This document shows, one piece after another, positions 15,994 to 21,658 of a DNA stretch of 21,658 nt. Source of the stretch: a virus; IMG/VR virus record IMGVR_UViG_3300001450_000232, positions 4,622 through 26,279 of that record; one strand, written 5' to 3'. Within the stretch, counting starts at the first letter, position 1; each line of letters begins with the position of its first letter. The notes below the pieces were generated by a model. That model saw only the letters and a program-made list of their open reading frames with translations, did not search any database and was not told the DNA's origin. A program made the translations under genes and the position numbers.

Positions 15994-17789
15994 TATCTCA
16001 TACTATCTATTTTTTTACCATGCCAATATCTATCCTTTATTCCAAAAGTTCCTGCTTTTGGTATCCACTCAAATCTAGATTCACTCCAAAAATACCTAGA
16101 AATTGGTTTAGTATGTGGGTTTATAGGAATTCCTATAGATGGTCTCCAATCTTGCCATCTTTTATAAACACCATTTTCTAATTTTGGTGTTTCATCTGTA
16201 TTTTTAATATATTTTAATCCCCAATACCAATCTCCTTTAGGAGAACTTACTCCTAATCTCATTAATTTTCCTGCTTCTCCTATACTATCATTTTTTAATA
16301 AATTACTAGGGTTAGCTCTAAATCCGGATGGTGGACTTTTTGGTTGTGGTTCTCCTGCTAATCCTTGCATTCCAGGTGCAGATATTCCTGCCATTCCTAA
16401 AGCTGAAGAAGTTGATATATTATCTGGGGAAGAAGGTGAAGAGGAGTCTTTTTGAGCTTTTTTATCTGAGTTTTTTACTCGATTAATAAATCTGTCAATA
16501 AGATTTTTACCTATAAGTTTATTTCTTTCTTCACTAGTAACTTTTTTATCCATTTCACCTGTTACTATATTTTTAAGTTTACTAGTATCTATTGTTAAGT
16601 TTTTAAGATCTCCATCGGGATCTACTTTTTCTAATATTTTTGTGTATCTTATAATAGTACGTCTAGTTTTTAATAAATCTGGAGTTACTTCGTTTAATCT
16701 AGATTGTGCGCTTATTTTTTCATCTGGAGTTAAATCTACTGCTCCTCTTGCTCCTAGATCACGTTGATATCTGTATCTAAGGCCTTCTAAATATTCTTCT
16801 TTAGCTAATAATTGGCGAGTTTCTTTATCTAAAGCAGCTATATAATCATTTACTGTTGGGTAATTAGAAGGATCTGCTATAAAGTCGTCTGGATCTAATT
16901 GTATTATTTTTTTATCTTCTGCTTGTTTTCTTTCTTCTTCATCTCCATAAAGATCTTCATTTTGGAATTCAGGACCTGAAGGTATTCCTTTAACTACATC
17001 TTCAGTAACTAATATGTATACTTCTTCGTCTGGAGTTTCTTCAAGATGGCCTTGTGTTCTTTTAAGAATAAGATAAGTATCAAATTTTTTAATTGCTCTT
17101 TTTCTACCCTGATCCATATAATAAATTGTAGGATTATCAGGTTGTTTTAAGAAAGAACCATTTTTAAATATTGGATGCTCTTTATCTAAATCATCTGTTT
17201 GAGCTAGTTCTATTTCTAATTCAGCTATTCTTTCTGTTAGTTCTATTATTTCTTCATCTCTTTCATCTTGGTAATTATTATAATGATCTAGACTTGATTT
17301 TATTAAATATTCATGTGAATCAATAGATCCTTCTTTAGGAATTGCATAAAAAACTTTTGCATGATCCTTCCAAAACTTTTTTAAATCAACTTCATCACTT
17401 CCTTTAGATTCGTGGAATTCAGAAAAACCTTTATCTATAACTTTATTTAAAGATTTACTACTATATACTGTTTTTTTTATTGTAATGGGATGAGATACAC
17501 TACCTATTTTATGTATATGATGAATTCCTTTTATTTGTTCTTCTAACATATAACCATAAGGATATTCTCCTACATATTCGTGTGTGTGAGAAGTTATTTC
17601 TCCTGTTTGGTTATTTTGTGAAAGATGCTCAAATATTTCAACTGTATCATCTTCATACACTACAAATTGATGAACATGGCCCTGCGTTCCATTAGATGTA
17701 ACCATCCTCTCAGTCGCCCCTTTAAATTTAACTACTTTTACTGGAAGTGCTGATTCTCCTTTTTCTATTAGTGTATTCTTATTTAACAT
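15993..17789 (-). CDS. Putative baseplate/fibre-associated protein with HxH clusters
   Basis: This 598-residue protein has no firm family assignment. The N-terminal 100 residues hold three histidine clusters: H38-V-H40, H68-T-H70 and H90-H91-I-H93. They are spaced at about 22-30 residues in beta-rich sequence. HxH motifs coordinate iron or zinc in T4 gp12 and gp37 fibres, so metal binding is possible, but this is inference. Residues 175-198 are a short acidic coiled coil (DERDEEIIELTERIAELEIE). Residues 212-241 (SFLKQPDNPTIYYMDQGRKR) look like a small repeat unit found in surface proteins. Residues 280-440 are highly charged and helical. A Ser/Pro/Gly/Met linker (448-495) leads to a Trp/Tyr-rich C-terminal domain (518-590). 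Both ends are coupled by one-base TAATG overlaps to the 381-residue gene and the giant gene, so it probably acts with them. Confidence 0.6.
   Translation of the reverse strand: MLNKNTLIEKGESALPVKVVKFKGATERMVTSNGTQGHVHQFVVYEDDTVEIFEHLSQNNQTGEITSHTHEYVGEYPYGYMLEEQIKGIHHIHKIGSVSHPITIKKTVYSSKSLNKVIDKGFSEFHESKGSDEVDLKKFWKDHAKVFYAIPKEGSIDSHEYLIKSSLDHYNNYQDERDEEIIELTERIAELEIELAQTDDLDKEHPIFKNGSFLKQPDNPTIYYMDQGRKRAIKKFDTYLILKRTQGHLEETPDEEVYILVTEDVVKGIPSGPEFQNEDLYGDEEERKQAEDKKIIQLDPDDFIADPSNYPTVNDYIAALDKETRQLLAKEEYLEGLRYRYQRDLGARGAVDLTPDEKISAQSRLNEVTPDLLKTRRTIIRYTKILEKVDPDGDLKNLTIDTSKLKNIVTGEMDKKVTSEERNKLIGKNLIDRFINRVKNSDKKAQKDSSSPSSPDNISTSSALGMAGISAPGMQGLAGEPQPKSPPSGFRANPSNLLKNDSIGEAGKLMRLGVSSPKGDWYWGLKYIKNTDETPKLENGVYKRWQDWRPSIGIPINPHTKPISRYFWSESRFEWIPKAGTFGIKDRYWHGKKIDSMR
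17511..17678 (-). other. Three HxH histidine clusters (residues 38-93)
   Basis: Within the 598-residue protein, GHVHQF, SHTHEY and HHIHKIG occur in series, each in a beta-strand-like setting. The pattern resembles metal-coordinating HxH motifs of trimeric phage fibres, where chains stack histidines around an axial ion. No metal can be inferred from sequence alone. Confidence 0.4.
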
Positions 17790-18934
17790 TATCTAACTAC
17801 TTTAAAATAATAATCTTCGTCATATATGTTTATACCCTCATTACTATCTACCCTAAATTGTAGTTTATAATAACGTTCAGGTTGTAATCCTTCCATCCAT
17901 AAATCAAAATACATTCCTTCTCCATCTGCACTTAATTTTGTATATGAAGTATCGAAGGGGATTATTATTTCCTCTGTAGTTGCGTCACGTAAACTATAAT
18001 AACTTGTAGTTGGTAAATATTGTGTATCTAAATAATTTGAAGATGTTACAAAAGTCCTATCTGGAAATCTTTTTCTTGTTGTTAATCTAAAACGTTGTTT
18101 TGATTTTCTTTGGAAAATATCTTGGTTATTATTTAATGCTAAAAATAAACTACTACTTAATACAGTACCACTACCTATAGAATAAGATGAATCATCCCAT
18201 TTAAAAGTTAATTTTGGTGGGTATATTGTATGTGTATCTACCGAATAATATTGTAGTTCACCAAAGCTAGCTGAACCATCACATTCTGTGGCGATAGGTT
18301 TTTTTATTATAAAACCTTCATTTTCTATTCCTGTTGGGTAAGTAGCTCCTTGATAATAACTTGCAGAAAAGAATTTAACTAAATCAGTTACATTTACATC
18401 TAAATCTAAATTATCTGCATTAGAAAAAGACGTTTCAGCTACAAAATTAGTCCCTGTCCACCAAGTTCCTCCTCCGGAGATAGGCATAAAATCACAACAA
18501 GAACCTGTTGAATTAGTAGCGAAACTTGAAGTAGCCCATATAGATCTTGCACTTGAACCTGTGTCTGTTCTCATATCCCAAGTCACACCATTAGATGAAG
18601 TAGGATTATTATGAAATCTACCTGTACCTTCATCCCATGATTGAGAAACTGCATAAACTTGTACTATGTGATTTGCATGTAATGATTTATGTTCTGCAGA
18701 AAATACTTCTAAATGTGTGTTGAAATCGTTTCCATTTAGTTTGTTTTCTATTATGTCTTTAATTTCAGTATTTTTAAATTTAATTAAAAATCTAGAAGGA
18801 TAGTAAATTTCTTTACCTGAGTCTTTTTCTTCTAATAATTCTAATATTTCATCTCTACCAGTATTTAAACCTGTTCTGTTAGGATGACTATATATAGTTG
18901 CGTCTTTTTCGGGAAATATAGAATAATATGCCAT
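17789..18934 (-). CDS. Virion protein with DNRLRE-like N-terminal domain
   Basis: The protein has 381 residues. Residues 7-52 (FPEKDATIYSHPN, then NTGRDEILEL, then PSRFLIKFK) and residues 97-120 (SQSWDEGTGRF, NGVTWD), followed by LDVNVTDLVKFF (178-189), follow the layout of DNRLRE-type beta-sandwich domains. These domains are common in carbohydrate-associated surface proteins. Residues 280-381 form a second part (LPTTSYYSLRDATTEE, IPFDTSYTKLSADGEGMYFD, LQPERYYKLQFRV). It reads like a conserved domain I associate with structural proteins of uncultured T4-like phages. C146 and C147 are adjacent. It occupies the slot after gp6 where T4 carries gp7 and gp8, but I see no similarity to either. The stop shares one base with the next start (TAATG). 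A role as a baseplate-peripheral or fibre-attachment protein is inferred from position. Confidence 0.7.
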   Translation of the reverse strand: MAYYSIFPEKDATIYSHPNRTGLNTGRDEILELLEEKDSGKEIYYPSRFLIKFKNTEIKDIIENKLNGNDFNTHLEVFSAEHKSLHANHIVQVYAVSQSWDEGTGRFHNNPTSSNGVTWDMRTDTGSSARSIWATSSFATNSTGSCCDFMPISGGGTWWTGTNFVAETSFSNADNLDLDVNVTDLVKFFSASYYQGATYPTGIENEGFIIKKPIATECDGSASFGELQYYSVDTHTIYPPKLTFKWDDSSYSIGSGTVLSSSLFLALNNNQDIFQRKSKQRFRLTTRKRFPDRTFVTSSNYLDTQYLPTTSYYSLRDATTEEIIIPFDTSYTKLSADGEGMYFDLWMEGLQPERYYKLQFRVDSNEGINIYDEDYYFKVVR

Positions 18935-18935
18935 T

Positions 18936-20831
18936 TTAGTATTGTGTTATTTTTCCTTGAATATCTGAATTAGGGTATCTTAATTCAAATATACTTGGAT
19001 CTAGCGAAGGATAAATTATTCCCTTTATAGTAGCATCATGTAAGTCATATTTGTAAGGTGAATATCCTAAATCTTGTCCTGCTATGTTTTCAAGTTTTAC
19101 TGTAGGGACTGATTGTACTCCTTCTACTGCTCCTATAGTATTATATATTTCAGAAATTATTATTGGTTGGTTTATTTGCCATTTATCTATTAGAAAGAAT
19201 TGTTTTAATTCTTTAATACAGTTCATTAATACTTCTTGATTATTAAAGTTTTTAAATGCAATAATTTCAAAATCTACACTAATATTAATAGGAAATGCAT
19301 CTTTAATATTAACAGCGTCTGTTAACATCCTATGTTGTTCTAAATAAGTTGCTAAATTAGTTTTAGTAGCTTCATTTAATGTTGTTATTTGTTTATTTTT
19401 ATTATAACCTAAAGTGTATAAATTTAACGCCATAGGATTAGGTATTCTTCCTGGACTAGAAACTAAAGGAGAAATTTGATCATCTTGTGTTATATAAGCT
19501 TTAGCTACCCTACCAAATTTAGCAGGCATAGATAAAGTTCTAATTAAATAATCTTCTTTAGTTACTGTTCTATTTTGAGAAGAAAAAGAAGCCATAGCAT
19601 TTTGTCTTATATCTTCAATAGTATCTCCTGATCCTCCTCCGGTTGCTGGTTGGGGGTTTGTAACTGCTATAGAATCTACAGAATATTGTTGAAGACCTGA
19701 ATCTAAATTTGGTGCTGTTTTTATATTTACTGTTCCTAATTCTTCTATAGTATTAGCAGATACATTTGCTTTTATACCAAAACTATTGCATCTATAATTT
19801 ACTGTTAGTTGTGTGTTTGTAGGAACTATTCCATAAGTTCCCGTATATAAAAAGTTAGAAGGATCATAGGCAAAATCTAATTTTGATCTTCCATCTTTAA
19901 TCATTAAACCAATATTATCTGGGTTTGGTATAATTTCTTCAGTTACTGAACCTGCTTCTCCTGCTCCAAATTGTATATTTAATACTTTATCTGATGTTAG
20001 TCGTGTTATAAATCTTCTTGGTACTTTTTTAACTTTTAAAAGATAAGGAGAAGTTTCATTATACCCATGTAATGCTGGGTCTTTAGAAGCTATATTTTCA
20101 ACTGCTTCAAAAACGGTATCTTGAGCTAAATAAGGTACTTCAGTCCATGTTTCACCATTAGAATCTACTATTGAATCTATTCCTATTATATATGGTTCAT
20201 TTATTTGAAATGATCTAAATTTTTCGTAATCGTTTGCAGAAAAACTAATTGTTTTAATTTCTCCAGAAAATGCCTTTACTTTCTTTTTAAGAAGATAATA
20301 TTCTGGTTTATCAGTACTGTTATTAATAGAATATATTGTTGTTTCTAATGGTTCAAATTCTGTGTCTAGTTTAAAATTAACATCTTTTTCTATTATAAAT
20401 TCAGGTCCTTCATTTGATATAAAAGATGATCCTTCTGCAATAGTAACAGCATATTTCATATCTGGTAAATAGCTATCATTAGGATCAGAAGGAACTAAAT
20501 GGTATATTTCTAATTCTACGGCTGAGGTATTTGTTGTTTTAGGTCTATACCCTAAAGAATAGGCTAAATTAAATAAATTTTCTTTTTCTTTAGCTAATAA
20601 TAAAAAGTTTTCTTGTAATTGTGTATTTTGATAATATGATAAAACGTCTCCTACATACGCCGCCATTTCCATAAACATCATTCCTGGAGATGCATCACTA
20701 AAATCATTATGAGTATCTGGAAAATATACTTTAGAAAACTCAACTAATTGACTTTTAAAATCATTAAATGTTTTATTAAGGTATTTTATATCTTTATCTC
20801 TTACTGTATTTGATGTTTTTGAAAAAGCCAT
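18936..20831 (-). CDS. 6: Baseplate wedge protein gp6 (baseplate J-like)
   Basis: This 631-residue protein compares with 660 for T4 gp6. Residues 43-98 have the N-terminal signature of the baseplate-J family: DFSDASPGMMFMEMAAYVGD, then SYYQNTQLQENFL, then LAYSLGYRPK. Residues 396-430 carry the second hallmark, ATGGGSGDTIEDIRQNA with NRTVTKEDY. In the C-terminal half, IKDAFPINISVDFEI (509-523) and the INQPIIISEIYNTIGAVEGV segment (553-572) match the usual late part of gp6 proteins. gp6 dimers link the wedges into the inner baseplate ring and, with gp25 and gp53, trigger sheath contraction. No convincing Shine-Dalgarno precedes its ATG. It begins one base after the gp25 stop, so translation probably depends on ribosomes arriving from gp25. 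Its own stop is followed by the same TAAAATG junction. Confidence 0.92.
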   Translation of the reverse strand: MAFSKTSNTVRDKDIKYLNKTFNDFKSQLVEFSKVYFPDTHNDFSDASPGMMFMEMAAYVGDVLSYYQNTQLQENFLLLAKEKENLFNLAYSLGYRPKTTNTSAVELEIYHLVPSDPNDSYLPDMKYAVTIAEGSSFISNEGPEFIIEKDVNFKLDTEFEPLETTIYSINNSTDKPEYYLLKKKVKAFSGEIKTISFSANDYEKFRSFQINEPYIIGIDSIVDSNGETWTEVPYLAQDTVFEAVENIASKDPALHGYNETSPYLLKVKKVPRRFITRLTSDKVLNIQFGAGEAGSVTEEIIPNPDNIGLMIKDGRSKLDFAYDPSNFLYTGTYGIVPTNTQLTVNYRCNSFGIKANVSANTIEELGTVNIKTAPNLDSGLQQYSVDSIAVTNPQPATGGGSGDTIEDIRQNAMASFSSQNRTVTKEDYLIRTLSMPAKFGRVAKAYITQDDQISPLVSSPGRIPNPMALNLYTLGYNKNKQITTLNEATKTNLATYLEQHRMLTDAVNIKDAFPINISVDFEIIAFKNFNNQEVLMNCIKELKQFFLIDKWQINQPIIISEIYNTIGAVEGVQSVPTVKLENIAGQDLGYSPYKYDLHDATIKGIIYPSLDPSIFELRYPNSDIQGKITQY

Positions 20832-20832
20832 T

Positions 20833-21264
20833 TTAGTTTAAATTTAATTCTATTGCATCCACTGAGTCTTCTCTTTTAATTTTATAAGCTATATGAATTT
20901 TAAATGTATGAATTTCAGGAGTAGTTTCCATACCTTGTCTTCCCATAACTAAATTTGTTAATTCAATTGCAGGAATATATCTTACTATTCCATCTTGTAT
21001 TTTGTTTGTTAATTGTTCTCTGTCAATTACCTGTTCAAATAGAAATTTTCTTATTCCTATTCCAAATCTAGGATTCATGAATCTTTCACCAGGGTTTGTT
21101 AATAATAAATTAAGTAAATTACTTTTGATTTGAGCCTTAGTTGTATACGAAGAATTAAATACAGCTTCACCATCAAATGGTAAAGTAACACCAATTGCTA
21201 CTCGTTCATTTTCTGGCATGTCTAAGGGATGTATCCCTCTATTTAATCTTTGTATAATAGCCAT
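20833..21264 (-). CDS. 25: Baseplate wedge protein gp25 (GPW/gp25 family)
   Basis: This 143-residue protein is close to T4 gp25 in length (132). Residues 56-77 carry the family signature, TNPGERFMNPRFG followed by IRKFLFE. It is the GER-x-x-x-P-x-FG...LFE pattern shared by gp25, P2 gpW and the type VI secretion protein TssE. A region starting near residue 82 (REQLTNKIQDGIVRYIPAIE) fits the helix and strand that follow in the family. In contractile tails gp25 joins the baseplate wedge to the inner ring where the sheath starts. The start is supported by a good AGGAAG site. gp6 follows after one base (TAAAATG). The neighbourhood of gp25 then gp6 is typical of T4-like and other contractile-tail loci. 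An old label of lysozyme-like for this family is not supported by any catalytic motif. Confidence 0.93.
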   Translation of the reverse strand: MAIIQRLNRGIHPLDMPENERVAIGVTLPFDGEAVFNSSYTTKAQIKSNLLNLLLTNPGERFMNPRFGIGIRKFLFEQVIDREQLTNKIQDGIVRYIPAIELTNLVMGRQGMETTPEIHTFKIHIAYKIKREDSVDAIELNLN

Positions 21265-21267
21265 TTA

Positions 21268-21658
21268 TTATCTTCCTTTTTTCTTGCTTATTGCTTTCAT
21301 TAAATCACTATAATCTCTTGTTACTGCTTTTGCTATAGGGTCAGGTATATTTGTTGTTTCTGTTATGCTAGGAGCCATAGCTGTTTGTGTGTTTGTGTCT
21401 CCTTGTGCTGTTTCATTTAATAAATCATTTAATGCTCCATTAGATGTGTAATTTTGTTGTGGGCGTTGTTTTATTGGTTCATTACCCATTATTTTTTCTC
21501 TTAAAGAATTTTTTGTTATTTCAGGGACTTCAACCATTCTTTCAGTATGTTCTGTGATTGATGGTTTTAATTCATCACGTAAATCTTCTTTAAGTGTTTT
21601 AATTTCTCTACGTAACGCATAATCGATTTCTTCTCTAACTACTTTTCTAATTAGATTT
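21268..21658 (-). CDS. Uncharacterised phage protein, C-terminal part (5' end outside window)
   Basis: The frame is open to the window edge, giving 129 visible residues before TAA at 21268-21270. An internal Met at 21537 would give an 89-residue protein. The 40 codons before it have no stop and encode a convincing charged, heptad-like helix (RKVVREEIDYALRREIKTLK), so I treat the gene as 5'-partial. The rest is polar and low in hydrophobic residues (Gln, Asn, Thr), and the end is basic (SKKKGR). There is no signal peptide or membrane segment. It sits immediately upstream of gp25, with three bases between its stop and the gp25 start. Its last codons contain the gp25 ribosome-binding site, so the two are in one operon. 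The family is not recognised. Position suggests a small virion or assembly protein, which is inference. Confidence 0.7.
   Translation of the reverse strand, partial: NLIRKVVREEIDYALRREIKTLKEDLRDELKPSITEHTERMVEVPEITKNSLREKIMGNEPIKQRPQQNYTSNGALNDLLNETAQGDTNTQTAMAPSITETTNIPDPIAKAVTRDYSDLMKAISKKKGR
21272..21277 (-). promoter_or_regulatory. Shine-Dalgarno site of gp25
   Basis: On the minus strand AGGAAG lies seven bases before the ATG at 21264, inside the last codons of the upstream gene. It is the best ribosome-binding site in the window. The downstream wedge genes have much weaker or misplaced ones, so this site may bring ribosomes into the coupled set that follows. Confidence 0.6.

Noticed and set aside
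499-16181. Plus-strand open frames of about 60-100 codons (for example 499-795, 4964-5257, 8735-9001, 11336-11623, 15308-15589)
   Set aside because: Each lies wholly, or almost wholly, opposite a well-supported minus-strand gene. Their residue composition looks like antisense of Ser/Thr/Gly-rich coding sequence, and none has a convincing ribosome-binding site or family motif.
20833-21264. gp25 as a lysozyme
   Set aside because: Older family annotation suggests it, but the sequence shows only the structural GPW/gp25 signature and no muramidase catalytic motif.
21268-21537. The first gene as a complete 89-residue protein starting at the Met at 21537
   Set aside because: The frame continues upstream to the window edge without a stop and encodes a protein-like charged helix, so a start outside the window is more likely.
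1-21658. tRNA genes, CRISPR arrays, insertion sequences, attachment sites, rho-independent terminators
   Set aside because: I saw no cloverleaf, no regularly spaced direct DNA repeats, no transposase frame and no GC-rich hairpin followed by T-run in the few short gaps. A covariance-model or repeat search was not possible here.

Overview
The window is a densely packed, strongly AT-rich piece of a tailed-phage genome with every gene on the minus strand. Transcription therefore runs from high to low coordinates. Two genes at the upstream end are clear T4-type baseplate wedge components: a gp25/GPW-family protein (20833-21264) and a gp6/baseplate-J protein (18936-20831). This makes it the virion-structural region of a contractile-tailed phage of the wider T4-like (myovirus) group. 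The AT richness and the style of the accessory virion proteins resemble uncultured marine phages. That is inference, and the host cannot be read from this sequence.

Layout in transcription order: (1) 21268-21658, the C-terminal part of an uncharacterised protein with a charged helical segment, cut by the window edge; (2) gp25; (3) gp6; (4) 17789-18934, a 381-residue protein with a DNRLRE-like N-terminal half; (5) 15993-17789, a 598-residue protein with three histidine-rich HxH clusters, a coiled coil and a Trp/Tyr-rich C-terminus; (6) 2935-15993, one 4352-residue reading frame filling 60% of the window; (7) 2713-2928, a 71-residue protein; (8) 1-2669, a large virion-like protein of at least 889 residues whose 3' end lies outside the window. 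There is no gene-free stretch over 300 bases. The largest internal gap is 43 bases (2670-2712).

The main observation concerns the giant gene. Its two ends read like one ordinary phage structural protein of about 1,240 residues: a conserved N-terminal region ending in a KTKGTERGIRA...CYGVPETIL motif, a LamG-like jelly-roll, and a conserved C-terminal tail. About 3,100 residues sit inside the LamG-like fold, apparently between its first strand and the rest. This insert is a mosaic of at least four recurring, diverged module families (called D, E, F and H/G here), one carbohydrate-binding-like jelly-roll, an Asp/Gly loop and eight C-x-C motifs. It looks like a nested, modular expansion, probably used for host-surface contact.

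The five genes from gp25 to the giant gene are joined by stop/start junctions within 3 bases of each other (TAATAAATG, TAAAATG twice, TAATG twice). This suggests translational coupling, so that the wedge parts are made together. The likely joint role is assembly of the baseplate and its peripheral host-contact apparatus. gp25 and gp6 would form the wedge core and the larger proteins would decorate it.
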